Positions 8,523-18,025 of a stretch of 64,000 bases of DNA are shown one piece after another (within the stretch, counting starts at the first letter, position 1; the number at the start of each line of letters is the position of its first letter). Made by a program: the position numbers and the translations under genes. The DNA comes from Ruegeria atlantica (GTDB lineage Bacteria > Pseudomonadota > Alphaproteobacteria > Rhodobacterales > Rhodobacteraceae): NCBI RefSeq assembly GCF_013032505.1, contig NZ_WQCG01000008.1, positions 62,001 to 126,000 of the forward strand. The letters are read 5' to 3'. The notes beneath the pieces were generated by a model that did not search any database, was not told the DNA's origin, and was given only the letters and a program-made list of their open reading frames with translations.

Positions 8523-11500
8523 GTTGTCACGTGGCGGAGACCCAAACGTCTTTTTGGGCTCATCCGGCTTTTGTCGTTGTGCGTTGGGACCATCTGATAC
8601 AGTCGGCGCCGGGGCGCGCAGCAAGTTGCGTAAGAACAGGGGGGCAAGGCCCGACAGTGGGTTTACCGAAACCTTTGGTTTGGTCAGTGGCCCTGTCAGA
8701 CTGTAATTGAACCCAATTATGCCCTCGCCCTTTTTCGTAAACACACTTCCAATCGCGTTCACCAGGTAGATTGGCGAGATCGCACCACGCAGGTTCAGCA
8801 TACCCGCAACCGTGTCGACCGTTCCGTCAAAGGACAAGCCGATCGACGGACCGACGGCACTACCGCTCAGGACCTTGATCTCGGTCGGGGTTATCCGCAT
8901 GCGGCTGTCGATGGTTGAGAAAAAGATCCCCTGCCCCGTCATCTCGTCCAACAGCCCTACAAGACTGATTGCGTCAAGCAGCGCGGCCATTGCAGGTGCG
9001 TCGGTAATGCGTGTGTTCACGATTTTTAGGATGACATCATAGTTTCCCGGTGCGCTGACCGGTTCCAACTGCAAATCCAAACCGCCGCCACGAGCCTGCG
9101 TGATTACACCAGCTGACCTTAACACGGCCCCGGCATCGCCAGATTTGATGTTTACAGCGCTACCGCTGTCTCGTGGGCTCACCTGCCCACTGACCGCAGC
9201 ACCGCCATTCACATTTGCGGTAAATGTGCCGTTCACGCCCCCTGTGGTTTGGAACGCGCCCCGGAACCCTGTTAGCGCAATGTCTTCAGTCACCTGAAGG
9301 CGGTCCAACAGGACGTCGACCCTTGGTCCGGGGCCGGACCCACCGCCGCCACCGCCCTCACCAAAGGTTGCGAGGCCCAAATTCAAGACACCCCCCTGAA
9401 CGACGATATTGGGAACAGACCCGCCGGTGTTGATCAATTCCGCCGGAACTGCCAGCCAATTGCCCAAATCAAACGAACTGAACCGAATCCGGTCAAAGGC
9501 ACCCCCGTCCCGGAAAAAGATCGACGCTGAAGTGCGCAGCCCCGCCACATCAAGTGTCAACTCATCCACACTGGTCTTTTCACCCAACGTGGCGTCCAGC
9601 GTCATCTTTCCGGTCGCCCCCGTACCTTTGCGCCAACCAAGTTCCGGAATAGCCAGACCGACCCCCGCAAGGTCCGAGGTCGCCGAAAGCTTGATCGGTT
9701 CATCCGCACCGATGCCTACGGTAATGTTCGCCGTACCTTTCCCGGTAAGCATGCCCGATGGCAGCGGCACGTTCAGCTCGCTCAGTAGCAAGGGTGACAG
9801 CTCGATCTGTCCAGTTAACTCACTGCGTTGTGGTCCCGCTCCGCCGATGGGCTGATGCCACGCGACCTGCATAGGCACTTGACCAAACAATCCATAGCCG
9901 TCGATTTCAACCTCGGTCTGGTTTCCGGACAAGTTCAATCGGTCTGCGCTGACCGAATAGCCGGGGACAAGCTTGTCACTTTGGACATTGTCGATTTCGC
10001 CAGTGTAGTGGAACTCGGTGTCTTGAAACTTCAGCCCTTTTTTCAAGGGCAACGACAAGGTGCCAGTCAAGCTGACGTCACCCGCAGCCAGATCAACCGG
10101 CAGGTTGGCTTTGCTCATCAAGCTTAATGGTGGACGGTCCAGTAGCGATAAAGCTGCCTCGACACTACCGCGCGCCTGAATCCGTGCAATCGCGGGCGTT
10201 CCGCCCTTGGCTGTTGTATCCGGTATAATGAACGACGTCCCCGAGGCATCAACCGCCCCTCCCTGATCGGCGATGACAACGCCCTTTTCAGCGGTGACAG
10301 TGAAACGGTCCTTCAACAGGCTGAGTCGACCTTGCCCGTCCTCGATCAGCGGTAAGGTCTTGGCAAACCTGATCTTGGCCTTTTCGAACCCGAGGCCAAG
10401 ATAGAGATCCGGCTTACTGCCTGGATGCAGGCGAAGAGAAAACTCCACATCCGAAAACTGACCTTCGTACAGGTTTTCCGACACCCATTTTCGCGGGTTC
10501 GGCGCCAGCTTCTCGGGCCAGTACCGCAATAGATTCTCGGATCCCATTCTGTCCAGTTGTGCATCCAGCTGGGCATCCCAGCCATCTGGCTGGCCGATCA
10601 GCTTACCCGTCGCGTGCAGCTCGTGCAGGGCATCCGTGACGGTCAACTGCCCAAGCTGAAGCTCAAACGGAGCAAGCTTCAACTGAAAATCCAGATCTGC
10701 CCGCGCCGTTTCCAACGATTCCGGGAACAGCCCGCCGGGATAGATGTCGATACTGTTCAGGGTCAGCTGGGACGTCAGGCTTTCAAGCACCCCATTTTCG
10801 ACGCCGTTCAGGTAAGCTTTGCCTTCGGCCTGCACGGCACCCAGATCGGATACAACCGAGGCCTCGTTGAATTCCAGAATCTGCCGTGCCGGGTCATAGG
10901 TGAAATAGGCCCGCGCAGATTCGAACCCGATAGGACGCGTCTCAGGTCTTGGCTGCAGGACGCCCTCGCCCAGATTCAACGTTGCAAAAAGCGGGCCCAG
11001 CGCGGCTTGTCCGTCAACACTGCCCCGCAACGCGCCGGAAATCGGTGCTTTGAGCACCTGCAACCAGGCCAGCGCAACGCTTTGGGTGGCAATGTCTTCC
11101 GAGGGAAGATCAGTTATCGACACGCCAAAACTGGCCTGCGGGGTACCAAGCACGCTGGTATAATTTGCTTCGATCGTGCTGGCGTAATCGCGGCCGGTCA
11201 GAACCGAAAAGCCGGTCGCCAGCCGCATTTCATCCCCATCCCGGATGATTGAGATATGTCCGCCGTCAATAACCCATGCGCGCCCTAGCCGCAGATCCTG
11301 GTAGTCCAGCGTCAACGATTCAAGATCCACCGACCGCAAACCCGAAAGGATCGGGGACAGAAACACATCATCTGATTCCGCGATGAGTTGTGCCAGCGTT
11401 GGGGCCTTCTGAACCGGTGTACTTCCCGACCCGACGGTGAGCGACAAGGCGCCGTCCTCACCGCGGGTCAAGGCGATCTGCGCGCCACGCAACACAATCC

Positions 11501-11912
11501 GCCGGGGCCTGATCTGGCCACGCAGCAATGCGCGCATCGACAACCGGGTCCGCAAGTCCGACACTTGGGCGATCTGCTGCCCTGCCGCGTCACTGATGGT
11601 TACATCTGTCAACCGAATACGCGGACGCCAGTTTTCGTTTACGATGAAGCTGGCGTCACCAAAGGTGAATTTCAAACCGCCAAGGCTGCGCTCAAGACGT
11701 TCTTCTACGCTCTGCTTGACCCAATCCGGCGCGTGCAGCTGTTTCCCGATCAGAAAGAACCACCCTGCGCCAGCCAGCAGGCACAGCAATAACAAGGATC
11801 CAATGCTCCAGCGCGCGGCAATATGACGGCGTGACCGGCGACGCACAGGCATCTCGGTCAGGTCACCACTTGCGTCTTCGTGCTGAGCCAATTTTTTATC
11901 CAAGTCTTTCAA
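8520..11912 (-). CDS. AsmA-like/YhdP-type large envelope protein (DUF3971 and AsmA C-terminal region)
   Basis: 1130 residues. A basic cytosolic start (RRRSRRH) is followed by one hydrophobic segment at about residues 36-53 (GSLLLLCLLAGAGWFFLIG), and the rest is a long periplasmic, beta-rich region. The repeated patterns LDYQDLRLG, GTANITVGIG, LTGQIELSP and the C-terminal FSTIDSRMRITP then GAISPIYLVNAIG are typical of AsmA/YhdP proteins, which are thought to form hydrophobic grooves that move phospholipid between membranes. The assigned start is a TTG at 11912; the ATG at 11852 is an alternative. A proline-rich tail of about 35 residues follows the conserved domain. Confidence 0.85.
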   Translation of the reverse strand: MKDLDKKLAQHEDASGDLTEMPVRRRSRRHIAARWSIGSLLLLCLLAGAGWFFLIGKQLHAPDWVKQSVEERLERSLGGLKFTFGDASFIVNENWRPRIRLTDVTISDAAGQQIAQVSDLRTRLSMRALLRGQIRPRRIVLRGAQIALTRGEDGALSLTVGSGSTPVQKAPTLAQLIAESDDVFLSPILSGLRSVDLESLTLDYQDLRLGRAWVIDGGHISIIRDGDEMRLATGFSVLTGRDYASTIEANYTSVLGTPQASFGVSITDLPSEDIATQSVALAWLQVLKAPISGALRGSVDGQAALGPLFATLNLGEGVLQPRPETRPIGFESARAYFTYDPARQILEFNEASVVSDLGAVQAEGKAYLNGVENGVLESLTSQLTLNSIDIYPGGLFPESLETARADLDFQLKLAPFELQLGQLTVTDALHELHATGKLIGQPDGWDAQLDAQLDRMGSENLLRYWPEKLAPNPRKWVSENLYEGQFSDVEFSLRLHPGSKPDLYLGLGFEKAKIRFAKTLPLIEDGQGRLSLLKDRFTVTAEKGVVIADQGGAVDASGTSFIIPDTTAKGGTPAIARIQARGSVEAALSLLDRPPLSLMSKANLPVDLAAGDVSLTGTLSLPLKKGLKFQDTEFHYTGEIDNVQSDKLVPGYSVSADRLNLSGNQTEVEIDGYGLFGQVPMQVAWHQPIGGAGPQRSELTGQIELSPLLLSELNVPLPSGMLTGKGTANITVGIGADEPIKLSATSDLAGVGLAIPELGWRKGTGATGKMTLDATLGEKTSVDELTLDVAGLRTSASIFFRDGGAFDRIRFSSFDLGNWLAVPAELINTGGSVPNIVVQGGVLNLGLATFGEGGGGGGSGPGPRVDVLLDRLQVTEDIALTGFRGAFQTTGGVNGTFTANVNGGAAVSGQVSPRDSGSAVNIKSGDAGAVLRSAGVITQARGGGLDLQLEPVSAPGNYDVILKIVNTRITDAPAMAALLDAISLVGLLDEMTGQGIFFSTIDSRMRITPTEIKVLSGSAVGPSIGLSFDGTVDTVAGMLNLRGAISPIYLVNAIGSVFTKKGEGIIGFNYSLTGPLTKPKVSVNPLSGLAPLFLRNLLRAPAPTVSDGPNAQRQKPDEPKKTFGSPPRDN

Positions 11913-11971
11913 CCCGCTCGCGTCGCCCTATTATGCCGGGCAGCACTTAAAATCCTTTAGCGGAGTTTCCA

Positions 11972-12433
11972 ATGCCCGACGTAACAGACATCGCCCCTGA
12001 TTTCACATTACCCCGTGACGGCGGCGGCGAGGTGACCCTTTCGGATCTGCGCGGCGGCACCGTCGTGCTGTTTTTCTATCCCCGTGATGATACGCCGGGC
12101 TGCACCAAGGAATCCATCGGTTTCTCGGAACAACTTCAGGAGTTTGCCGATGCAGGCGCTCAAGTTTTCGGCATCTCGCGGGACAGCGTCGCCAAGCACG
12201 ACAAATTTGTAGCCAAGCACAGCCTGACGACCCCGCTGTTGTCGGACGAAGGGTCTTCGGTCTGCGAGGACTATGGAGTCTGGGTTGAAAAGAATATGTA
12301 TGGCAAGAAATCCATGGGGATTCAGCGCTCGACCTTCCTGATCGATGCCGAGGGCAAGATCGCCAAGGTCTGGCGCAAAGTCAAAGTCCCCGGCCATGTG
12401 GAAGAAGTGCTTGCGGCGGTGCGCAGCCTGTAA
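11972..12433 (+). CDS. bcp: Peroxiredoxin, thioredoxin-dependent thiol peroxidase (Bcp type)
   Basis: Cytosolic peroxidase reducing H2O2 and organic peroxides with thioredoxin. 153 residues, normal length. The peroxidatic Cys sits in FYPRDDTPGCTKESIGF (about residue 46). The usual second Cys of two-Cys Bcp proteins, five residues on, is replaced (TKESIG), so a different resolving Cys, perhaps in GSSVCEDYG, would be needed. The ATG follows CGGAG. The next gene, a ferritin-like protein, is 64 bp downstream on the same strand and may share its promoter. Confidence 0.93.
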   Translation: MPDVTDIAPDFTLPRDGGGEVTLSDLRGGTVVLFFYPRDDTPGCTKESIGFSEQLQEFADAGAQVFGISRDSVAKHDKFVAKHSLTTPLLSDEGSSVCEDYGVWVEKNMYGKKSMGIQRSTFLIDAEGKIAKVWRKVKVPGHVEEVLAAVRSL

Positions 12434-12497
12434 TCCTCTCGACCACGGTCGTCATCCGGTTTAAGAGCCGTCCATCTCAATCTACGGAGACAAAGCG

Positions 12498-13331
12498 GTG
12501 TCCAAAACACTGACCCAGATGGCGACCGAAGTCCTGACAACAGCAGATGGCCGGGAAAAAACTGCCCTGTCCAAACGCCATGCCGCCGCCTGGTTCGCAT
12601 CACGCAAGGGCGACACGCCTGAAATCGAGGTCGGTACCGCAATTCCTCCGCTGAACCCCGCTCGCCCGGACAAGCCCGAGTTACTGTCACCCCGTGAAGT
12701 TCCAAAGCGCAAACCCGGAACCGAGGCCGGGCGTATCGCTCTGTTGCACGCGGTTGCGCATATCGAGCTGAACGCCGTGGACCTGCACTGGGACATCATC
12801 GCGCGGTTCGGCCACGTGCCGATGCCAGTCGGGTTTTACGATGACTGGGTCAAATGCGCCGAAGAAGAATCGCGGCATTTTGAGATGGTCTGTGATTGTC
12901 TGGAAAATATGGGCAGCCACTATGGCGCCCTGCCCGCACATGCTGGGATGTGGCGCGCCGCCGAGGATACGACTGAAGACCTGATGGGACGGCTGGCAGT
13001 TGTACCCATGGTCCTGGAGGCCCGCGGACTGGACGTGACACCCGGCATGATCGACATATTCCGCAAAGCTCAAGCCGAAGAGGCAATCGCCGCGCTGGAA
13101 GTCATCTATGCCGAAGAAGTGGGCCACGTCGCCTATGGTTCAAAGTGGTTTCACTTCCTGTGCGGGCGTGAAAATGCCGATCCCAAGGATGTGTTTCACG
13201 AGTTGGTGCGCCAGTACTTCCATGGCGTTCTGAAACCTCCGTTTAACGAAGAAAAACGGGCCGAGGCCGGACTGCCGCCGGATTTCTACTGGCCACTGAC
13301 GGAAGATCTGCCGCTTCCGGGACAGACGTAA
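12498..13331 (+). CDS. DUF455 ferritin-like domain protein
   Basis: 277 residues starting from a GTG at 12498 with ACGGAGA upstream. Family features are visible: HAVAHIELNAVDLHWD (about residues 85-100), KCAEEESRHFEMV (about 120) and IYAEEVGHVAYGSKWF (about 203-218); the Glu and His residues in these helices match di-iron ligands of ferritin-like folds. The family is loosely linked to tRNA-modifying MiaE-like proteins by structure, but its role is not known. Downstream of bcp, so an oxidative-stress link is a fair guess and no more. Confidence 0.87.
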   Translation: MSKTLTQMATEVLTTADGREKTALSKRHAAAWFASRKGDTPEIEVGTAIPPLNPARPDKPELLSPREVPKRKPGTEAGRIALLHAVAHIELNAVDLHWDIIARFGHVPMPVGFYDDWVKCAEEESRHFEMVCDCLENMGSHYGALPAHAGMWRAAEDTTEDLMGRLAVVPMVLEARGLDVTPGMIDIFRKAQAEEAIAALEVIYAEEVGHVAYGSKWFHFLCGRENADPKDVFHELVRQYFHGVLKPPFNEEKRAEAGLPPDFYWPLTEDLPLPGQT

Positions 13332-13406
13332 TAACCCTGCTCAAGTTGACGTTATCGGCAATTTCCCGCCTAGAATCGGCGGCAAAAACCTGTAACGCAA
13401 GGTCGA

Positions 13407-13418
13407 TTTGTTAACAAA
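13407..13418. promoter_or_regulatory. 12-bp palindrome upstream of the M23 peptidase gene
   Basis: TTTGTTAACAAA is a perfect palindrome in the 183-bp gap before the M23 peptidase gene, 97 nt upstream of its GTG. It contains a TTAAC half of the CtrA type. Its role is unknown; the rest of the gap shows no clear promoter. Confidence 0.3.
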
Positions 13419-13514
13419 CTTGCCCAAAGCCCCCTCTCCCTCTATGCACTTCGCCCAAGGGACGGCTATCACTCACGACCGATCCCGATCTTTGGGGATG
13501 GAGAGGTAGGACGC

Positions 13515-14840
13515 GTGAGAACACGTCTGGCAATTAAGTTACATTCACTGTTCGAGCGGCACTTTCCCGAGCGCCGTGTCTTTCTGAAATCAGATAGCGA
13601 TACGCGATTTATCCGGCTCAGCTCGGAAACGCAGGTTTTTGCCGTTGCCGGGGTCGCGTTATTCGTAGGATGGACGGCGGTTGCGACCGCGATCCTTTTG
13701 ATGGACAGCATCGGATCGGGGAACTTCCGAGAGCAGGCGAAACGCGATCAGGCGACCTATCAGGAACGCCTGAATATCATGTCTGCAGAACGGGACGTGC
13801 GCGCGCAAGAAGCTCTGGCAGCTCAGGACCGGTTCAATGCAGCGCTTGAGCAGATTTCGGCCATGCAGTCAGAATTGCTGGCATCGGAAAACCGCCGCCG
13901 CGAGCTTGAAACCGGGATCGAAGTCATCCAGACCACACTGCGTGCCACCATGAAACAGCGCGAAGAAGCCCGGACAGAATTGGTCACGCTGCAGCAGGAA
14001 GCTGGCGAAGGTGATATGTACCTGGCCGCCGTTTCCAACCCTGAGCAGATGAACTTCATGACCGAGGCGCTGTCCCGCACCGCCGAAGAACGAGACCAGA
14101 TTGCGGCGGACGCCAAGGACGCACTGGAACAGCGTGACGATCTTGAGCTGGAAATCCGGCTGATGCAGGAACGCAGCGACGAGATATTCCGCCAACTGGA
14201 AGAGGCGATGGTGATCTCGGTTGAACCACTGGACAAGATGTTCCGCCAGGCCGGCATGCCCACCGACCGCATCATCGAAGAAGTCCGCCGCGGATACAGC
14301 GGCATGGGCGGCCCCCTAACCCCTATTTCTTTTAGCACGCGCGGTGAGGAACTGACCCCCGACGAGATCCGCGCAAATACTCTGCTGCAACAGATGGATC
14401 AGTTGAACCTGTATCGAATTGCAGCAGAGAAAGCGCCGTTTGCAAGTCCCGTCAATTCCGTCGTGCGATTCACGAGCGGTTTCGGGACGCGCCGCGACCC
14501 CAAGACAGGTGGTCGCCGCATGCATAACGGCGCTGATTTCGCAGGTGCCCATGGCACCGACATTTTTGCCACCGCCGACGGTGTGGTCACCCACGCCGGC
14601 TGGCAGTCCGGGTTCGGACGGTTGGTAAAAATCAAGCACGCGTTCGGAATTGAGACACTTTATGCCCATAACACGAAGATACGTGTGAAGGTTGGTCAAA
14701 GGGTCTCGCGCGGGGATCATATTGCTGATATGGGTAGCACCGGACGGTCGACCGGCACGCATTTGCACTATGAAGTTCGCGTGAACGGAAAACCTGTTAA
14801 CCCAATGACTTACATCAAGGCTGCGAGAAATGTTTTCTAA
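13515..14840 (+). CDS. M23 family peptidoglycan endopeptidase
   Basis: 441 residues. A cytosolic N-terminus of about 40 residues, one transmembrane segment (about residues 47-66, FAVAGVALFVGWTAVATAIL), a long periplasmic coiled coil (about 75-250, rich in Glu, Gln, Arg) and a C-terminal LytM/M23 domain. The zinc motif is complete: HNGADFAGAHGTDIFA (His and Asp) and the late HLHYEVR (His-x-His), so it should be an active DD-endopeptidase rather than a degenerate regulator. Start is a GTG with GGAGAGG upstream. It overlaps the bactofilin gene by 11 bases, a pairing known for cell-shape modules. Confidence 0.92.
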   Translation: MRTRLAIKLHSLFERHFPERRVFLKSDSDTRFIRLSSETQVFAVAGVALFVGWTAVATAILLMDSIGSGNFREQAKRDQATYQERLNIMSAERDVRAQEALAAQDRFNAALEQISAMQSELLASENRRRELETGIEVIQTTLRATMKQREEARTELVTLQQEAGEGDMYLAAVSNPEQMNFMTEALSRTAEERDQIAADAKDALEQRDDLELEIRLMQERSDEIFRQLEEAMVISVEPLDKMFRQAGMPTDRIIEEVRRGYSGMGGPLTPISFSTRGEELTPDEIRANTLLQQMDQLNLYRIAAEKAPFASPVNSVVRFTSGFGTRRDPKTGGRRMHNGADFAGAHGTDIFATADGVVTHAGWQSGFGRLVKIKHAFGIETLYAHNTKIRVKVGQRVSRGDHIADMGSTGRSTGTHLHYEVRVNGKPVNPMTYIKAARNVF

Positions 14841-15330
14841 GAGCAAAATCAACGAGCCCGCATCCAATGCACCCGAGGCGGCGAAACCTGCCGCTCCGGC
14901 GACTCCGGCTGCCCCTGCACCGGCAGAAACCAAAGCCAGCACTGCGCCCAAGCCCAAGCCGCCGGCGTCGGTTCTGTCCTCGGACCTGCACATCACGGGT
15001 AACCTAAAGACTTCGGGCGACATCCAGGTCGAAGGCACTGTCGAAGGCGACATCCGCGCGCATCTGCTGACAATCGGCGAGACCGCGACTATCAAGGGCG
15101 AAGTCACCGCCGACGACGTCGTGATCAACGGCCGTATCGTTGGCCGCGTCCGTGGTCTGAAGGTGCGCCTGACGTCGACAGCACGTGTTGAAGGCGACAT
15201 CATCCACAAGACCATCGCAATCGAAAGCGGCGCGCATTTCGAAGGATCGGTTCAGCGTCAGGACGACCCCCTGAACCCAGGCCGTAGCGGCAAGTCGGGC
15301 GCGAACCCGGCGGCCGAGGCCAAGCAGTAA
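14830..15330 (+). CDS. Bactofilin (polymer-forming cytoskeletal protein)
   Basis: 166 residues with a disordered Ala/Pro-rich N-terminus (residues 5-40), then a bactofilin domain of repeated beta turns (LHITGNLKTSGDIQVEGTVEG, then ITIGETATIKGEVTADDVVING, then GRVRGLKVRLTSTARVEGDI) and a short basic tail. Bactofilins polymerize without nucleotide near the inner membrane and place cell-wall enzymes. The start overlaps the end of the M23 peptidase gene, so the two are almost certainly co-translated and probably work together. A terminator follows. Confidence 0.93.
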   Translation: MFSKSKINEPASNAPEAAKPAAPATPAAPAPAETKASTAPKPKPPASVLSSDLHITGNLKTSGDIQVEGTVEGDIRAHLLTIGETATIKGEVTADDVVINGRIVGRVRGLKVRLTSTARVEGDIIHKTIAIESGAHFEGSVQRQDDPLNPGRSGKSGANPAAEAKQ

Positions 15331-15354
15331 CACGTACTGCCTTCCAATGTTTCG

Positions 15355-15384
15355 AACGCCGCGGGGAAACCTGCGGCGTTTTTC
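15355..15384 (+). terminator. Intrinsic terminator after the bactofilin gene
   Basis: Stem AACGCCGC (15355-15362) with GCGGCGTT (15373-15380), 10-nt loop, then TTTC. It ends the M23 peptidase-bactofilin unit. Confidence 0.8.
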
Positions 15385-15445
15385 ATTTGACGGGGACTAA
15401 GGTTTTCCGGTTTCAACTGCCCGACGGGTCCTTATATTGGCCCCT

Positions 15446-16255
15446 ATGTTGTTCTTTTTCGTTGCAATCGCGCTGATCGCTGGTTTCTTTCTGTATCGCC
15501 ACTGGTCCAAGTCTCAGGCGCGCCAAAAACTGTTGTCCACACCGCTGACGGACCATAAGCGCCTCCTCATTGAACAGCAGGTACCACTGATCCGCCGCCT
15601 GCCCCTGGACCTGCGTGTCAAGCTGGATGGCAAGGTGAACTTGTTTCTGGATCAGGTTCGTTTCTTTGGCTGCGACGGGCTTGAGGTGACAGAAGAGATG
15701 GAACTGGCCATCGCCGCGCAAGCCTGCTTGCTGATTGTAAACAGCGATCTTTGGTACGATCACCTGACCACGATCCTCATCTATCCCAACGCCTTCAAGT
15801 CCCGGCAACGCAGGCAGGAGGGTTATGTGGTCAGCGAGAAAGAGATCGTGCGCACCGGTGAAAGCTGGGACCGCGGGCCCGTTATCCTGTCCTGGACCCA
15901 CAGCAAACTCGGCGCGCTGAATGATCATGACGGGCAGAATGTCGTGTTGCATGAATTTGCGCACCAAATCGACGACCTTTCCGGTGGCACAAATGGTGTC
16001 CCGATCCTGAGCGACGGGCAGAGCTTTGCTGAGTGGGAGCGCGTCTTTCTGTCGGCCTACGACACCCTTGTCCGTGCCGTCGAAAGCGGGCGACGCACCG
16101 TAATCGACGCCTACGGCGCAACTGGGCATGAAGAGTTCTTTGCCGTTTCAGTCGAAGTGTTCTTTGAAAAGCCCCGCGACCTGAAATCCGAAGCGCCCGA
16201 GGTCTATGACCAACTTGCCAAACTGTTTCGTCTGGACCCGGTTGCATGGGCCTGA
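15446..16255 (+). CDS. MtfA-like zinc peptidase (DUF980/glucose-regulated metallopeptidase family)
   Basis: 269 residues from the ATG at 15446 (MLFFFVAIALIAGFF), which opens with a membrane segment; a TTG three codons earlier is in frame. The zinc motif HEFAHQIDD is at about residues 169-177, and the third ligand is probably in GHEEFFAVSVEVFFEKP, where the family has a Glu-x-x-Glu or similar pair. In E. coli MtfA lacks the membrane segment and acts on the Mlc regulator; the anchored form is common in proteobacteria. Role here is inferred. Confidence 0.88.
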   Translation: MLFFFVAIALIAGFFLYRHWSKSQARQKLLSTPLTDHKRLLIEQQVPLIRRLPLDLRVKLDGKVNLFLDQVRFFGCDGLEVTEEMELAIAAQACLLIVNSDLWYDHLTTILIYPNAFKSRQRRQEGYVVSEKEIVRTGESWDRGPVILSWTHSKLGALNDHDGQNVVLHEFAHQIDDLSGGTNGVPILSDGQSFAEWERVFLSAYDTLVRAVESGRRTVIDAYGATGHEEFFAVSVEVFFEKPRDLKSEAPEVYDQLAKLFRLDPVAWA

Positions 16256-16368
16256 TCGCCGCTTGCCCAGCATGCGGCAACCGACGACTTTTGTCTGACC
16301 AAACGATAGTTTAACAAATTTCAATTTTTGATTTACACTGAAAGCCATTGTTTTCTGGAGGACTTTTC

Positions 16369-17058
16369 ATGTCATCAAAACTAATGGCCGAATTCTTTGG
16401 CACCTTTTGGCTGGTTCTGGGAGGTTGCGGCAGTGCTGTTCTAGCCGCCGGAGTGGCAGATGTGGGAATTGGCTGGCTGGGCGTTTCTTTCGCCTTCGGT
16501 CTAACCGTTCTGACGATGGCCTATGCCGTCGGGCATATCTCGGGCGGTCATTTCAACCCTGCTGTCAGCCTTGGACTGATGATCGGCGGCCGGTTTCCGG
16601 CCAAGGATCTAATCCCCTATTGGGTCGCTCAGGTCATTGGCGCAATAGCCGCCGCCGCGGTCCTGTACCTGATCGTCAGCGGTGCGCCCGGCTTTGAAGG
16701 CGTGGGTGGGTTTGCCTCGAATGGATACGGTGAAGCGTCACCAGAAGGCTACTCTCTGACCTCTGCCCTTGTGATCGAGATCGTCATGACCGCGTTCTTC
16801 ATCATCATCATCCTTGGGGCCACATCCAGCGGCGCTCCAGCCGGGTTCGGCCCCATCGCAATCGGACTTGGTTTGACCTTGATCCATCTGATCTCGATCC
16901 CGGTGACCAACACTTCCGTCAACCCGGCCCGATCCACCGGAGTTGCCCTGTTCGCGGACGCGCCGGCCCTTGGACAATTGTGGCTCTTCTGGGTCGCTCC
17001 ATTGATCGGTGGCGCGATCGGCGCACTGATCTGGAAGGCGATGACAACGGACGACTAA
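16369..17058 (+). CDS. aqpZ: Aquaporin Z (water channel)
   Basis: 229 residues from the ATG at 16369, preceded by TGGAGGA; the in-frame GTG or TTG start at 16348 is less likely. Six hydrophobic segments and both half-helix NPA motifs are present ([12 protein letters not shown] and [17 protein letters not shown]). The arginine after the second NPA (NPAR), the selectivity-filter residue, is intact, and the spacing fits the AqpZ water channels rather than glycerol facilitators. A tight hairpin follows the stop codon by six bases. Confidence 0.95.
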   Translation: MSSKLMAEFFGTFWLVLGGCGSAVLAAGVADVGIGWLGVSFAFGLTVLTMAYAVGHISGGHFNPAVSLGLMIGGRFPAKDLIPYWVAQVIGAIAAAAVLYLIVSGAPGFEGVGGFASNGYGEASPEGYSLTSALVIEIVMTAFFIIIILGATSSGAPAGFGPIAIGLGLTLIHLISIPVTNTSVNPARSTGVALFADAPALGQLWLFWVAPLIGGAIGALIWKAMTTDD

Positions 17059-17063
17059 AGGCT

Positions 17064-17089
17064 AAGCGGGGGAATATTTCCCCCGCTTT
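17064..17089 (+). terminator. Hairpin terminator after aqpZ
   Basis: 11-bp perfect stem (AAGCGGGGGAA with TTCCCCCGCTT), 3-nt loop, six bases after the aqpZ stop. The U-tract is short (TTTC), so termination efficiency is uncertain. Confidence 0.65.
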
Positions 17090-17143
17090 CAAATTCCTAA
17101 GTTATCATCTCTGACGACACCACGCGCGAACAGGGAGGTACAC

Positions 17144-17986
17144 ATGCTTCGAACACTGATGGTCACAGCGGTGACGTTGAATGCGACAGCGGTACTGGCG
17201 CAAAATGCCTGGATGAAAATCCCAGAACCGCCCACGATGCCCGAAGCCGTGTCCAGCGGTACGGCCAACATCAATGGCATCGACATGTACCACGCAACCT
17301 ATGGCACTGCCGAAGGCACGCCCGTTTTGCTGATCCACGGCGGTCTTGCGCATGGCGATATCTGGGCAGCTCAAGTTGCTGATTTGGCCAGCGACCACAG
17401 TGTGATCGTGGCGGATACGCGGGGGCACGGCCGTTCAGCCAATGACGGCAGCACCTACAGCTACGAACTTTTGGCTCAGGATTACCTGGCATTGCTGGAT
17501 CACCTCAATGTTGAGCAAGTACATCTGGTCGGATGGTCGGACGGTGCCAACATTGGCTACACAATCTCGACCACGGCGCCGGATCGTCTTGCCAGCCATT
17601 TCGCCCATGCGGGCAACGTTACTTTGGATGGGATTGACCCCTCAGTCGAAACCAACGAAGTCTTTGGGGCTTACGTAGGGATGATGGCTGAGGACTATGC
17701 CGCCATGTCCCCCACTCCGGACGGGTTCGAAGCGTTTCTGGGCGGTGTCGCAGCCATGTGGGCGACGGAAAAGCCCGGAGGGCTTGAGGAGCTGAAATCC
17801 GTAAACGTGCCCACTCTGGTCGTGCAGAGCGAACATGACGAAGCAATTCTGACCGAACACTCACAGGCGATTGCCGAGGCGATTCCGGACGCTGAACTAT
17901 TGATTTTGAAAGACGTCAGTCACTTTGCGTCATTTCAAGATCCGGACACATACACGCAAGCGATCCGAAACTTCATCGACCAATGA
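17144..17986 (+). CDS. Exported alpha/beta hydrolase
   Basis: 280 residues. The first 20 (MLRTLMVTAVTLNATAVLAQ) look like a Sec signal peptide, so the protein should be periplasmic. The alpha/beta-hydrolase motifs are clear: HGGLAHGDIW (oxyanion hole), ADTRGHGRS, the nucleophile elbow GWSDGANIGY with its Ser near residue 136, Asp in EHDEAIL and His in VSHFASFQDP near the end. The substrate is not evident. The gene has its own ribosome site (GGGAGG) and stands alone on this strand. Confidence 0.88.
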   Translation: MLRTLMVTAVTLNATAVLAQNAWMKIPEPPTMPEAVSSGTANINGIDMYHATYGTAEGTPVLLIHGGLAHGDIWAAQVADLASDHSVIVADTRGHGRSANDGSTYSYELLAQDYLALLDHLNVEQVHLVGWSDGANIGYTISTTAPDRLASHFAHAGNVTLDGIDPSVETNEVFGAYVGMMAEDYAAMSPTPDGFEAFLGGVAAMWATEKPGGLEELKSVNVPTLVVQSEHDEAILTEHSQAIAEAIPDAELLILKDVSHFASFQDPDTYTQAIRNFIDQ

Positions 17987-17995
17987 CGAGAAACC

Positions 17996-18015
17996 CGGCG
18001 CTGGGGTAAGCGCCG
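17996..18015. terminator. Hairpin between convergent genes
   Basis: 7-bp stem CGGCGCT with AGCGCCG between the hydrolase (+) and the cyclophilin (-). There is no strong U-tract in either direction, so this is a probable, weak terminator. Confidence 0.45.
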
Positions 18016-18025
18016 AGTTCAAAGA

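Noticed and set aside
16305..16320. GATAGTTTA before aqpZ
   Set aside because: Only one half of the pdh/lpd motif; the other arm is missing, so no operator is claimed.
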